A DNA stretch of 64,000 bases from a virus. The stretch lies in IMG/VR virus record IMGVR_UViG_3300042691_023183, positions 1-64,000 of that record, one strand, 5' to 3'. Under the pieces are notes generated by a model. The model was not told the DNA's origin and did not search any database. It was given only the letters and a program-made list of their open reading frames with translations. Every line of letters starts with the position of its first letter. Position 1 is the stretch's first letter. This document shows positions 43,031 to 52,103 of the stretch, piece after piece. The position numbers and the translations under genes were made by a program.

Positions 43031-43180
43031 ATGGGAAAGACTTATAGAAAGAATTCGGATTCTTTTGAACGCAAGAAAAGGAATCGTAGGTTTGAACAAA
43101 GTCTGAGTAAGAACAAGTCCAAGCCAGGAAAATTCGATAAGAATCGACCATTCGGAAGAGACGAAGAAGAATATGCTTAA
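43031..43180 (+). CDS. Very basic 49-residue protein
   Basis: From ATG 43031, 22 bp after the previous gene. MGKTYRKNSDSFERKKRNRRFEQ and KNKSKPGKF are dense in Lys/Arg, ending in an acidic DEEEYA. Probably disordered until bound to nucleic acid. Overlaps the next gene by 8 bp. No family recognised. Confidence 0.45.
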   Translation: MGKTYRKNSDSFERKKRNRRFEQSLSKNKSKPGKFDKNRPFGRDEEEYA

Positions 43181-43475
43181 AAAGACTATACTAACCATAA
43201 TGGTAGTATTATCTTTGTTAACCTATAAGTTTGAAGTACTAATACCACTGGGATTCGTCCTAGTGGTATTTTATTTATATCAGGTTCACAAGATGTTACT
43301 TATCAACAAACAAGTTATTGATGAAAATAATGATGACATGAACAGACTTATAACAACTTTACTAAACAACCAAAAGGTGTTATCTTCTGATCTTAAACTG
43401 TTAAGAAATATAAATCATGGCGACAAGAAAAGCATCAACAAAGAAATCCAAAAAAACAACAGCCGAAGAGAGTAG
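43173..43475 (+). CDS. Small membrane protein with coiled-coil tail
   Basis: 100 residues. Two hydrophobic segments fill residues ~5-42 (TILTIMVVLSLLTY, LIPLGFVLVVFYLYQV), followed by a polar, probably helical tail (NNDDMNRLITTLLNNQKVLS). The DNA for the second segment contains a perfect 9-bp inverted repeat followed by a T-rich stretch (43241-43273). Its 3' end overlaps the clamp-loader gene by 59 bp in another frame. Function unknown. Confidence 0.5.
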   Translation: MLKKTILTIMVVLSLLTYKFEVLIPLGFVLVVFYLYQVHKMLLINKQVIDENNDDMNRLITTLLNNQKVLSSDLKLLRNINHGDKKSINKEIQKNNSRRE

Positions 43476-43935
43476 TACACCTACTGTTAAAGCCTTGGGG
43501 TTGTTTGATCATGTTAACCACATACGTAATGTTCAAAACCCCAAGTATTTTTCAACACTGAGTGACGCTGATAAAAAGAGTTTTGCTCACGTGATGTTGA
43601 TGAAGTTTTTATCGATGGATCGTAACGCTCTTGATTCACTATCTTATATTGGAAAGTATCAAGACGGTATGCCATCTGAGAACTTTTATCAGGTGTTGAT
43701 TGCAACTGTACCTCGTACTAAATATTTTCATCCTTATATCAAACCAGCCAAGACTAAATACTCACTTGAGTTTTATCAGATGTTGGCACAATGGTATGAA
43801 TGTTCTTCGTCAGAGGCAGAAGAATATGCCGAAATTTTAAGTCAAACAGATAGTGGTTTGACCGAAATGATCAATATATGTAAAGCGTATGGTTTGACTG
43901 AGGAAGAAGTAGAAGGATTGATGACAAATGAGTAA
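43417..43935 (+). CDS. DNA polymerase clamp-loader small subunit (gp62-like)
   Basis: 172 residues. After a Lys/Thr-rich leader, LGLFDHVNHIRNVQNPKYF, SDADKKSFAHVMLMKFLSM and IGKYQDGMPSENFYQVLIA match the T4 gp62 family, and the closing NICKAYGLTEEEVEGL is equally typical. With gp44 ATPase it loads the sliding clamp; gp44 and the clamp are not in this window. The long overlap with the membrane protein gene and the 8-bp overlap with the kinase gene show a compact operon. Confidence 0.82.
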   Translation: MATRKASTKKSKKTTAEESSTPTVKALGLFDHVNHIRNVQNPKYFSTLSDADKKSFAHVMLMKFLSMDRNALDSLSYIGKYQDGMPSENFYQVLIATVPRTKYFHPYIKPAKTKYSLEFYQMLAQWYECSSSEAEEYAEILSQTDSGLTEMINICKAYGLTEEEVEGLMTNE

Positions 43936-44593
43936 AAAAGTTTATATTGGAATATCTGGTGTTGCAAGAAGTGGTAAAAACTTGTTTTGCGACATTTCGA
44001 AGAAAATTGTCACTGAAACATATGGACTATCATGTAGTTCTTATGCGTTGGCATATTATCTCAAGAATGATTGTAAAGAATTTGTACAAGACAAGTTAGG
44101 ATTGGATGTTTTTACAGAAAATACAGAAGACAAAAAAGTATTTAGAGAAATGCTTGTGTGGTATGGAGATGTAAAACGTAAACAAACCCAAGGACGTTAT
44201 TGGACTGAGAAGCTACAACTTGATTTGGAAAAGGATACTTCGGATGTAATTTTTATAACTGATATTCGTTATAACTTTTACCCGAAAGATGAAGTGTTTT
44301 GGATTTACAATGATTTACATGGTCATTTGATTCACGTTTCTAAGTATACTTATGGTTTCCCTACTGATGGCCGACGTATTCGTAGTGATATTGCCAATAC
44401 AACTCAGAAAATTTGGACAGAACCAGCGAATGACCATGAACGTTGGAACGATCCCAAGGTTAAAGCCGAATCCGATTTTATTGTTGAATGGGAACATATC
44501 AAGTCAGACGGAAAAACATACCAAGATATTGTGAATGATGAAAATCTAAACAAGATTGTATCTCCTATTTACGAAACACTGTTCAAAAAATGA
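43928..44593 (+). CDS. Deoxynucleoside monophosphate kinase-like P-loop protein (T4 gp1-like)
   Basis: 221 residues. The P-loop GISGVARSGKNLFCD (GxxxxGK with Asn following) and VIFITDIRYNFYPKDE as Walker-B/sensor region are like T4 gp1 and related phage dNMP kinases. LID-type arginines occur in GRRIRSDIAN. It would phosphorylate dNMPs from degraded host DNA. It overlaps gp62 upstream and rmlA downstream (ATGA), which ties nucleotide metabolism to sugar-nucleotide synthesis in one operon. Confidence 0.65.
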   Translation: MSKKVYIGISGVARSGKNLFCDISKKIVTETYGLSCSSYALAYYLKNDCKEFVQDKLGLDVFTENTEDKKVFREMLVWYGDVKRKQTQGRYWTEKLQLDLEKDTSDVIFITDIRYNFYPKDEVFWIYNDLHGHLIHVSKYTYGFPTDGRRIRSDIANTTQKIWTEPANDHERWNDPKVKAESDFIVEWEHIKSDGKTYQDIVNDENLNKIVSPIYETLFKK

Positions 44594-45429
44594 AAGGTAT
44601 TATTTTATCTGGAGGTACCGGGAGTAGGTTGTATCCACTTACATGTGCGAGTAACAAACAGTTATTGCCTGTATTTGATAAACCTATGATTTATTATCCC
44701 TTGTCAACGTTGATTAACAAAGGGATACGTGAAATCATGATCATATCAACACCCAAATGGATCACAGAGTATAAAGCGTTGTTTGGAAATGGAAAACAGT
44801 TGGGGTTAAAGATTGTATATGGTGTACAACCACAACCAAAAGGCATTGCTCAATCATTTTTGATTGCGGAAGATTTCATTAAGAAGGATTCTATATCATT
44901 GATCTTGGGTGATAACATTATTTTTGGCACATCGATTGAAACTTTGTTTTCACCCGCACACATACTTGCGTATCCCGTCACAAACCCACGGGATTATGGC
45001 GTGGTTGAGTTTTCTTATGATGGAAGGGTAAAGTCCATAGAAGAGAAACCCGAAGTGCCTAAGAGTAAATACGCGGTTCCGGGGTTGTATTTTTATGACA
45101 ATACGGTGATTGGTATAGCCAAGAAGTTGAAACCTTCGGCTAGAGGGGAATTGGAAATCACCGACGTTAACAAGGTATATCTTGAAAGAAATGAGTTGTA
45201 TGCTACGTTAATGAAACGAGGATCTGTATGGTTGGACGCTGGTACACCCACAACATTGGCACAAGCTAGTAGTTATGTACAAACTATTCAGGAACGTCAA
45301 GGTATCAAAATTGCGTGTATTGAAGAAGATTGTTTGAATAATGGATTTATACGATTGGATCAATACAAGAATATAATTGAAAAAACACCGAAATCCGAAT
45401 ATAGAAATTATTTGGAATCGATCATTTGA
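44590..45429 (+). CDS. rmlA: Glucose-1-phosphate thymidylyltransferase
   Basis: 279 residues. ILSGGTGSRLYPLT is the nucleotide-binding signature, followed by NKQLLPVFDKPMIYYPLSTL, LILGDNIIFG (metal site) and VEFSYDGRVKSIEEKP. It joins dTTP and glucose-1-phosphate to give dTDP-glucose, the first step of dTDP-deoxysugar synthesis. About 10 residues shorter than typical RmlA at the C-terminus. First of four sugar genes; overlaps the kinase gene by 4 bp. Confidence 0.93.
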   Translation: MKGIILSGGTGSRLYPLTCASNKQLLPVFDKPMIYYPLSTLINKGIREIMIISTPKWITEYKALFGNGKQLGLKIVYGVQPQPKGIAQSFLIAEDFIKKDSISLILGDNIIFGTSIETLFSPAHILAYPVTNPRDYGVVEFSYDGRVKSIEEKPEVPKSKYAVPGLYFYDNTVIGIAKKLKPSARGELEITDVNKVYLERNELYATLMKRGSVWLDAGTPTTLAQASSYVQTIQERQGIKIACIEEDCLNNGFIRLDQYKNIIEKTPKSEYRNYLESII

Positions 45430-45444
45430 TATATATTACCGGTT

Positions 45445-46308
45445 ATGATTTTATTATTAGGTGCGTCCGGTTATATTGGTAAAGAGTTCAACAAACAGTT
45501 ATTTCAAAATAACGTGCCTGTTAGAACGTGTGGAGTGTCAACAAAAGAGTTGACATATACGCATTTGGAACTGATGCACAAATCATTAAAATTAACTGCA
45601 ATCGTTAATTGTGCTGGGTATACAGGTAAACCAAATGTAGATGCATGTGAGACAGACAAACACAATACGATTTATGGCAACGTAGTCGTACCAGAAATGT
45701 TGTCGTTGTTTTGTCGTAATCATGGAATTACACTGGGACATGTATCGTCTGGGTGTATTTACACAGGACGTAGGTCAGACGGAAAACCATTTACAGAAAA
45801 AGATCGTCCTAACTTTAGTTTTGAACACAATAACTGTAGCTTTTATAGTGGTACTAAAGCTATGGCTGAAGATGTTATTAGACAGAACTGGGGAAATCAT
45901 TATATTTGGAGATTACGTATACCGTTTGAGGAAAATAACAATCCGAGAAACTATCTGTCTAAGATGTTGAATTATAAGAAGTTGTTGGATGCCGAGAATT
46001 CGATATCCAACAAGTATGATTTTGTCAATGCGTGCGTTCAGTCGTTAAAAAAGAATATTCCATATGGCACATACAATGTGACTAATACTGGATTTGTTAC
46101 TACAAAACAAGTAATTGAAAAGATGCAAAAGACTATTGCCAAGGATAAAGTCTTTGAGTTTTTTGATAATGAAGAAGATTTTTATAAGATTGCTGCAAAG
46201 ACTCCACGGTCAAACTGTGTTATGAGCAATGAAAAACTACTGTCAACTGGTATTACTATGAGAACGGTCGATGAAGCCTTGAACTATTGTTTAGAAAATT
46301 GGAAATAA
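45445..46308 (+). CDS. dTDP-4-dehydrorhamnose reductase-like (RmlD-type) dehydrogenase
   Basis: 287 residues, 15 bp after rmlA. Extended short-chain dehydrogenase: LLGASGYIGKEF binds NAD(P), IVNCAGYTGKPNVDACE and HVSSGCIYTG line the site, and YSGTKAMAE gives the catalytic Tyr-x3-Lys. The pattern is closest to RmlD and other 4-ketoreductases. No rmlC epimerase is in this window, so the product may not be rhamnose; a reduced 6-deoxyhexose is inferred. Confidence 0.72.
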   Translation: MILLLGASGYIGKEFNKQLFQNNVPVRTCGVSTKELTYTHLELMHKSLKLTAIVNCAGYTGKPNVDACETDKHNTIYGNVVVPEMLSLFCRNHGITLGHVSSGCIYTGRRSDGKPFTEKDRPNFSFEHNNCSFYSGTKAMAEDVIRQNWGNHYIWRLRIPFEENNNPRNYLSKMLNYKKLLDAENSISNKYDFVNACVQSLKKNIPYGTYNVTNTGFVTTKQVIEKMQKTIAKDKVFEFFDNEEDFYKIAAKTPRSNCVMSNEKLLSTGITMRTVDEALNYCLENWK

Positions 46309-46309
46309 T

Positions 46310-47572
46310 ATGAAATATACAGAAAAAGTTACAAATTGTCGAGTATCAAATGATCAACTTGTTCCATTGTTTACATTGGGAAATTTATTCATTTCAAACT
46401 TTGTTAAGGATCAACCATCAGATGATTTCAAGTCTGAAATGAAGTTGATGTATTCACCTACATCAAAGTTGGTTCAGTTGGAACAGGGCGCTGATCCAAA
46501 CAAAATGTATGGTCAATATTGGTATCGTTCAGGTACAAATCAAACTATGCGTAATCAACTCAAGAATGTGGTTGACAGCTGTATGATGGTTCACAGCCCA
46601 AAGTCTGACAATCCTCTATGGTTGGACATTGCGTGTAATGATGGAACACTATTGAGTTATGTGCCGACACCATATTCAAGGTTAGGGATTGATCCTGCCG
46701 ATGACTCTTATACCAAAGAGAGTGTTAAGTTCGCAGATCAAGTAGTACAGGATTATTTTTCAAAATCAGCGTTTGATAGAAGTTTATTCAAAGGACGTAA
46801 GTGTGATGTAATCACTTGTATCGCAATGTTTTATGATCTACCAGATCCAGTTTCCTTTTTAAACGAGGTTCATGAAGTATTACACGATGAAGGATTGTTC
46901 GTAGTACAAATGAGTTACACTCCATTGATGATTCAACAGATGGCGTTTGATAATATCTGTCACGAACACTTGATGTATTATTCTTTACACTCTTTCAAGT
47001 ATGTTGCCGAAAAGGCTAATTTTAAGATTGTTGATTGTGAGTTGAACGATGTCAATGGAGGATCGTTCAGAGTTTATTTGCAGAAGAATATTGCTAAAGT
47101 TACATCATATGCTACTGCTCCTTATCGTGATGTTGCACGTTATCGTGTAAATTCCACTTTAGAATATGAAAACAAGATCGGTGCAAATACCATTGAGTTT
47201 TACATGGACTTTTATAGGAAACTTCAAGAGTTAAAGGAAAAGACTTATAATTTCATCAAACAAGAAAAGGAAAAGGGTAAGAGTATTTGGGTATACGGAG
47301 CGTCAACCAAAGGAAACACTCTTCTTCAATATTTTGGATTGGATAAAACGTTGATTGATGGTGCGGCAGAACGTAGTCCATATAAGTTTGGATTAAAGAC
47401 AGTTGGAACTGACATTACAATTTATTCCGAACAAGATATGAGAAAGGCTAATCCGGATTATCTTTTGGTATTGCCTTGGCATTTTATTGATGAATTTAAG
47501 AGACGTGAGTCAACATATCTAATGACGGGTGGTCATTTTATAGTTCCATGTCCAGTATTTGAAATTGTATGA
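46310..47572 (+). CDS. Sugar C-methyltransferase (TylCIII/NovU family)
   Basis: 420 residues, 1 bp after the dehydrogenase. It has the three-part layout of NDP-sugar C-methyltransferases: an N-terminal module that usually binds zinc but here has mostly lost its cysteines (CRVSNDQLVPLFTLGNLF), a Rossmann SAM domain (WLDIACNDGTLLSYV, DVITCIAMFYDLPDP, HEHLMYYSLHSF), and a C-terminal domain (IWVYGASTKGNTLLQYFG). Homologues methylate C-3 or C-5 of dTDP-4-keto-6-deoxysugars. With rmlA and rmlB beside it, a branched methylated deoxysugar is the likely product. Confidence 0.8.
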   Translation: MKYTEKVTNCRVSNDQLVPLFTLGNLFISNFVKDQPSDDFKSEMKLMYSPTSKLVQLEQGADPNKMYGQYWYRSGTNQTMRNQLKNVVDSCMMVHSPKSDNPLWLDIACNDGTLLSYVPTPYSRLGIDPADDSYTKESVKFADQVVQDYFSKSAFDRSLFKGRKCDVITCIAMFYDLPDPVSFLNEVHEVLHDEGLFVVQMSYTPLMIQQMAFDNICHEHLMYYSLHSFKYVAEKANFKIVDCELNDVNGGSFRVYLQKNIAKVTSYATAPYRDVARYRVNSTLEYENKIGANTIEFYMDFYRKLQELKEKTYNFIKQEKEKGKSIWVYGASTKGNTLLQYFGLDKTLIDGAAERSPYKFGLKTVGTDITIYSEQDMRKANPDYLLVLPWHFIDEFKRRESTYLMTGGHFIVPCPVFEIV

Positions 47573-48528
47573 AGAAAAATATTTTAGTTACAGGTGGGTG
47601 TGGTTTTATTGGATCACACTTTGTAGAAAAGTTATTGAATGATCCCGATATTGGTTGCATTATTAACGTTGACAAACTAACATATGCAGCCAATAGGGAT
47701 TTGAAGTTCAATGTAGACCAACGATATAAACATTATGTTGCAGATATTAATGATGGAGTTATTTTGTGGCAGACACTAAATAAGTTTGAGATTACTCATG
47801 TAATTAATTTTGCTGCGGAAACTCATGTTGATAATTCAATTTATGCTCCTGATCCATTTGTAACAACAAATGTTCTTGGAACATACAATTTGATTAAAGC
47901 CATATATGACTATGGTAAACTTGAAAAGTTTATTCATATTTCAACTGACGAAGTTTATGGGTCTTTGGGTGCCAAGGAGTCATCCTTCACGGTTGAAAGT
48001 CCATATCGTCCAAATAGTCCTTATTCTGCCACAAAGGCTGCAAGTGATTTGTTGGTACGTAGTTACAACAAAACATATAAACTACCAACTATTATTACCA
48101 ATTGTAGCAACAATTTTGGACCTCGACAAAACGCTGAGAAATTGATTCCGACCTGTATTCGTAAGTTAAAAAACCGAGAACAAATTCCGGTATATGGTAC
48201 TGGTCAGAATGTACGTGATTGGATCTATGTAAAAGATCACGTTAACTGTATTTGGGATGTACTTGAAAATGGTGATGTAGGAAGTCAATATTTGATTGGC
48301 GGTAACAACGAATTGACCAATCTTGAATTGATTGAATACATTAAATCAACGTTTGAAGAAGTAACAAATACCAAGGTAGATTACGACTACATAAGTTATG
48401 TCACTGATCGTAAGGGACACGATTTACGATACGCTATTGAAACTTTTGAGTATGAACAAAAGTTTGGAAAAATGAAATTGACTGATTTCAAAACAGCGTT
48501 AAAGACAACTATTGAAAGTTATATCTGA
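47569..48528 (+). CDS. rmlB: dTDP-glucose 4,6-dehydratase
   Basis: 319 residues, 4-bp overlap with the methyltransferase. ILVTGGCGFIGSHFVEKLL binds NAD; FAAETHVDNSI, ISTDEVYGSLG, and YSATKAASDLLV (Tyr-x3-Lys) are diagnostic for RmlB, as is NCSNNFGPRQ and RDWIYVKDH. It makes dTDP-4-keto-6-deoxyglucose from dTDP-glucose. The stop codon abuts, base to base, the stop codon of the convergent minus-strand operon with no terminator between. Confidence 0.93.
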   Translation: MKKNILVTGGCGFIGSHFVEKLLNDPDIGCIINVDKLTYAANRDLKFNVDQRYKHYVADINDGVILWQTLNKFEITHVINFAAETHVDNSIYAPDPFVTTNVLGTYNLIKAIYDYGKLEKFIHISTDEVYGSLGAKESSFTVESPYRPNSPYSATKAASDLLVRSYNKTYKLPTIITNCSNNFGPRQNAEKLIPTCIRKLKNREQIPVYGTGQNVRDWIYVKDHVNCIWDVLENGDVGSQYLIGGNNELTNLELIEYIKSTFEEVTNTKVDYDYISYVTDRKGHDLRYAIETFEYEQKFGKMKLTDFKTALKTTIESYI

Positions 48529-48822
48529 TTAAACATTAAACTCTTGGATGATGGCATTATTTTGAATAAATTTAATATGACCATCACCCAAGGAGTTTTT
48601 GAATAAGTTTATATTATTACTTACTTCAGTTAAAACCAACGATCTGTATTGCATTTCACAATCATTTTTTACACGTTGTTTTTCAGTTCCTCTACAACTG
48701 CAAGTATTTTTAAAACGTTCTACCAATAACACATACTCTTTCAGCTTAGAGACTGAATTGGGTATGTTATTGTGCGTCTTTAGTATGTTATAAAATTCTG
48801 TGAAGTTTTGGACGAGGATCAT
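48529..48822 (-). CDS. Small hypothetical protein, last gene of the minus-strand operon
   Basis: 97 residues. VSKLKEYVLLVERFKNTCSCRGTEK and MQYRSLVLTEVSNN suggest a short helical protein with a CSC motif and one further cysteine, possibly metal-binding. It lies 1 bp downstream of the membrane protein gene in the same direction. No family recognised. Confidence 0.45.
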   Translation of the reverse strand: MILVQNFTEFYNILKTHNNIPNSVSKLKEYVLLVERFKNTCSCRGTEKQRVKNDCEMQYRSLVLTEVSNNINLFKNSLGDGHIKFIQNNAIIQEFNV

Positions 48823-48823
48823 A

Positions 48824-49168
48824 TTATCTAAAAAACTTATTTACGATCAGTAAATATATAACAAGTGTAAACACATAAATTACCGGAAATATGTAAAATG
48901 TGGAGAAAATCCATGAAGATAGTAGAGTAAACCAGAATCCAATACACCATGGACAATTAACAAGTTTGGTAAAAAAGTTTGGATATGTTTGTTTTAGCCA
49001 CGACAAATATTCCAAACTGAAATCACTTTCTTGTGCTTTTTCAAATTCACCAATTTTAAACAGACGTTTCAAATTAAATAGGTTGCAGTATTCAACAAAC
49101 GCTTCTGTATGAAACCACACAACCAAAAACGTAACTCCGATAAATATTGTATTTAGTATGTCGATCAT
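48824..49168 (-). CDS. Small membrane protein with CPWC motif
   Basis: 114 residues. N-terminal membrane segment (IFIGVTFLVVWF), a charged cytoplasmic loop, then FTKLVNCPWCIGFWFTLLSSWIF and a second and third hydrophobic stretch up to the end. A CPWC pair at the membrane edge is common in small phage membrane proteins of unknown role (DUF1360-like appearance). Overlaps the upstream glycosyltransferase by 4 bp. Confidence 0.55.
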   Translation of the reverse strand: MIDILNTIFIGVTFLVVWFHTEAFVEYCNLFNLKRLFKIGEFEKAQESDFSLEYLSWLKQTYPNFFTKLVNCPWCIGFWFTLLSSWIFSTFYIFPVIYVFTLVIYLLIVNKFFR

Positions 49169-50070
49169 AATGATTTAAATGCGTAGTTATTCTTGTTAAC
49201 AAACTCTCTCAAGCAGTTTCCTAGTTCTGATTCGGCTTTGCTTTTAAAGTTATTTCTATCTTCAAAATAAGTGATGTATTCCTTGTATGGATTGTGTCTC
49301 AATAAATAGTTTTCTGCCACAATGATGTTTTCCATTAAATATTGTTGAAAATCTACTTTATTGAGTTTCATTATTTGTGCTGCAAACATGACATAGGTAT
49401 CATCCACACCGTAGGGACCAAGAACGTCTGGTATATCGGTAAACGTAAGTAGATTGGAACTAATTAGATTGAACCACCCACCTCCAAACTTGGTTGGATC
49501 ACACTTGATAAGATTTACATCTTCACTATATGACTTGCGGTTTACTTCAAAATACGGATTGATGTTTCGTTCACTTCCATATTTGTTGTTGATAAACTGA
49601 TGATTCACCAAGTGATCCCACGTTTGATCCCAAATCTTGGTGATTTGAGGTGTAATAATGTAGTATTGATTCTTAACCTGTTTTGCACAATGTATAGAAT
49701 ACGCTAGAATACCAGATGGAAATACCAAATCCGAATCCAAATATAGAAACGCATCTACATCTTTGCCATACTTACGAACGCTATTACGACGTTTGTCGTT
49801 GATACCTCTACAACTACCGTGGTCATCAACATCAAAGATATAGTTTCTCGCCCAACTAGTGTGAGTCACATATTTACTCATTGACTCAAACTTATCAATA
49901 AAAAAATCCTTGGGTATCTTGGTCTTATTCCAGTCAACCGTATTCAGATTGAGCGTAACATCCAAGGTTATTTCTGACGAATCAATCATCTCTTGACTCA
50001 GCACGGTCAACTGACGTTCAAATTCGTCTAACTCATGAGGTAGAAGATGTGTAACAATTTGTATTTTCAT
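49165..50070 (-). CDS. Glycosyltransferase, GT-A type
   Basis: 301 residues. DAFLYLDSDLVFPSG is a DxD metal/nucleotide site near residue 112, and GGGWFNLISSNLL plus GPYGVDDTYVMFAAQ supply the acceptor/acid region (a VDD where GT2/GT62 proteins have an ED/DD). The N-terminus is a long strand-helix segment. Function by fold; donor unknown. Coupled by ATGA overlaps on both sides. Confidence 0.65.
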   Translation of the reverse strand: MKIQIVTHLLPHELDEFERQLTVLSQEMIDSSEITLDVTLNLNTVDWNKTKIPKDFFIDKFESMSKYVTHTSWARNYIFDVDDHGSCRGINDKRRNSVRKYGKDVDAFLYLDSDLVFPSGILAYSIHCAKQVKNQYYIITPQITKIWDQTWDHLVNHQFINNKYGSERNINPYFEVNRKSYSEDVNLIKCDPTKFGGGWFNLISSNLLTFTDIPDVLGPYGVDDTYVMFAAQIMKLNKVDFQQYLMENIIVAENYLLRHNPYKEYITYFEDRNNFKSKAESELGNCLREFVNKNNYAFKSL

Positions 50071-51152
50071 AGTTTTTTACAGGTATGTAGTGCAGATCCA
50101 ATTACTTGATGCATGTCATAGTATCGGTATTCTGCCAATCTACCTCCAAATATAACATTGATTTCATTTTCGGTCAACGCTTTATACTTTTCATATACAG
50201 GCGTATTAACTTTATCATTGACGGGATAATACGGTTCAAGACCCTCTCCGTACTCTCTTGGATATTCACGGGTAATATAGGTGAAGTCTGTATTGACAGG
50301 ATCAAAATGTTTATGTTCAACTATACGGGTTTCTGGATGATGTAATTCGGTATAATTAACAACCGCATTACCTTGATAATCTGGAACCTCAACTCGCTCG
50401 GTTTCAAATTTAAGACTTCTGTAATTTAATTGACCGAATCTGTAGTTATAATAAGCGTCAATTGGACCGGTATAAATTACTTTTTTTGCTATACTATTAA
50501 ACGACTCTTTGTTTTGCAAATAATCTTCATTTAATCGTACTTCAATTCCATTCAATAACTTTTCAAATATCTGAGTGTATCCTCCAATAGGAATACCTTG
50601 ATACGTGTCGTTAAAGTAATTATCATCGTGGTTAAAACGTATCGGCAATCGTTTGATAATGGATGCTGGTAAATCAATTGGATGTCTTCCCCACTGTTTG
50701 GTTGTATACCCTTTTATAAACATCATATAAATGTCTACTCCAACTTGGGATACGATCCACTCTTCCAAGTTTTTAGGGTTGTCGTTTTTGACCCGAACTT
50801 CTTCTAGTTTCTTTTTTGCTTCTTCTGGTGTAGTTACGCCATAAATTTGATGTAATGTAAACAGATTAATCGGAAAAGAGTATAGTGAGTTCTTATAAAA
50901 TACCTTTGGACGGTTGATAAAGTTATTAAACTTAGCAAACTGGTTTACGTAATCCCAAATTTCTTTGTTGGATGTATGAAAGATGTGAGGTCCGTAAACA
51001 TGAACATTGATACCGTCTTTGTTTTCGGTATAACAGTTGCCTCCAATATGGTTGCGTTTATCAATAACCAAACATTTGTTGCCTTTTTTGGTTAGTTCAT
51101 GCGCACATACTGATCCAAACAAACCGCTTCCTACAATCAGATAATCGTACAT
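50067..51152 (-). CDS. glf: UDP-galactopyranose mutase
   Basis: 361 residues, normal length. FAD-binding YLIVGSGLFGSVCAHEL, CLVIDKRNHIGGNCYTE, HVYGPHIFHTSN, FINRPKVFY, KGYTTKQWG and PIGGYTQIFEKLL are all diagnostic. It interconverts UDP-galactopyranose and UDP-galactofuranose, so the glycan made by this phage probably contains galactofuranose. The C-terminal GGRLAEYRYYDMHQVIGSAL completes the FAD site. Confidence 0.95.
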   Translation of the reverse strand: MYDYLIVGSGLFGSVCAHELTKKGNKCLVIDKRNHIGGNCYTENKDGINVHVYGPHIFHTSNKEIWDYVNQFAKFNNFINRPKVFYKNSLYSFPINLFTLHQIYGVTTPEEAKKKLEEVRVKNDNPKNLEEWIVSQVGVDIYMMFIKGYTTKQWGRHPIDLPASIIKRLPIRFNHDDNYFNDTYQGIPIGGYTQIFEKLLNGIEVRLNEDYLQNKESFNSIAKKVIYTGPIDAYYNYRFGQLNYRSLKFETERVEVPDYQGNAVVNYTELHHPETRIVEHKHFDPVNTDFTYITREYPREYGEGLEPYYPVNDKVNTPVYEKYKALTENEINVIFGGRLAEYRYYDMHQVIGSALHTCKKL

Positions 51153-51155
51153 AAC

Positions 51156-52103
51156 TTATTTTGAAACAATTTGATTCACCACATTAAGATAATGTTTTAC
51201 GACATTTTCCCATGCAAAATTCGTAATTCCATACTGACGAATTTCTTCACGGTGTAACAAAGATTGCTGTCTATTTGTTTCAATAACACCACGAATATAA
51301 TTCAAATCATAGATCTTATTTTCAGAGACTACGCTGATATATGGTTTTGTCAAATCCAAATTAGCGACAGAACATTCTGAAATAACCACTCCAAGTCCTG
51401 CCATCAACGCTTCTTTGGTAACAAGAGGATCTGCTTCTCCATCGCTTAACAAGACCAAATTGGCATAATTGGTTAGATTTTCATATAGTGTTGGTTTATC
51501 CCACTCACCAATATAGTTTGTACGTGAAAAATCAAAACGATTGTCGTCTTTATTTCCAACAAAATCAATGCCGTTGATGTTTTGATACAACCATTGACGT
51601 TTTCTATCGGTGATCTTAGCTAGATACACGCTCTTTCCGGGTTTAGAAGGTGTCGATGTATATTTAAACAGGTCTTGTCTAGCGCCATTACATACAACGT
51701 ATAGTCTATTATCGTTTACACCATAGTGTTTATATACGTTCTTGATGCCTTCTGATAAACAAACGATGTTGAAATCTCCACGAACAAACGCTTCAAAGAT
51801 TCTAACGTAACCACCATAACGATGTGGTTGTTCTAAATAACCATAGTGAGTAGTTGCAGCCTTGTGTTTACAATTAATATACGGTAACACGTCGTACAAA
51901 TCGTCATATTGAAGATGTACGAAGTCAGGGTTGTATTGGTTAACTTGATTGACAATCTCTCGACGGTCCTGAGTATTAACAATTTGTACTTCGTGACCCA
52001 ATTTAGTCAATTCGATATTATAATCCCATATGAGAGATTCTACAGCACCCCATCCTTTTGGAGGAATGGGCATAATTCCCGGTCCAATAATTGAAATTTT
52101 CAT
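51156..52103 (-). CDS. GT4-family glycosyltransferase
   Basis: 315 residues. Opening MKISIIGPGIMPIPPKGWGAVESLIWDYN shares the PP-x-GWGA-x-E-x2-IW-x-Y pattern with the plus-strand GT4-heptosyltransferase fusion at 2867, so the two GT4 domains are related. The donor domain has SDGEADPLVTKEALMAGL, matching the E-x7-E site. Several FDF/IGEWDKP stretches bind the nucleotide sugar in this family. Acceptor unknown. Confidence 0.75.
   Translation of the reverse strand: MKISIIGPGIMPIPPKGWGAVESLIWDYNIELTKLGHEVQIVNTQDRREIVNQVNQYNPDFVHLQYDDLYDVLPYINCKHKAATTHYGYLEQPHRYGGYVRIFEAFVRGDFNIVCLSEGIKNVYKHYGVNDNRLYVVCNGARQDLFKYTSTPSKPGKSVYLAKITDRKRQWLYQNINGIDFVGNKDDNRFDFSRTNYIGEWDKPTLYENLTNYANLVLLSDGEADPLVTKEALMAGLGVVISECSVANLDLTKPYISVVSENKIYDLNYIRGVIETNRQQSLLHREEIRQYGITNFAWENVVKHYLNVVNQIVSK

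Noticed and set aside
48520-48540. Bidirectional terminator expected between convergent operons
   Set aside because: The two stop codons are adjacent at 48526-48531 and no hairpin with T-run is visible; neither side shows a terminator.
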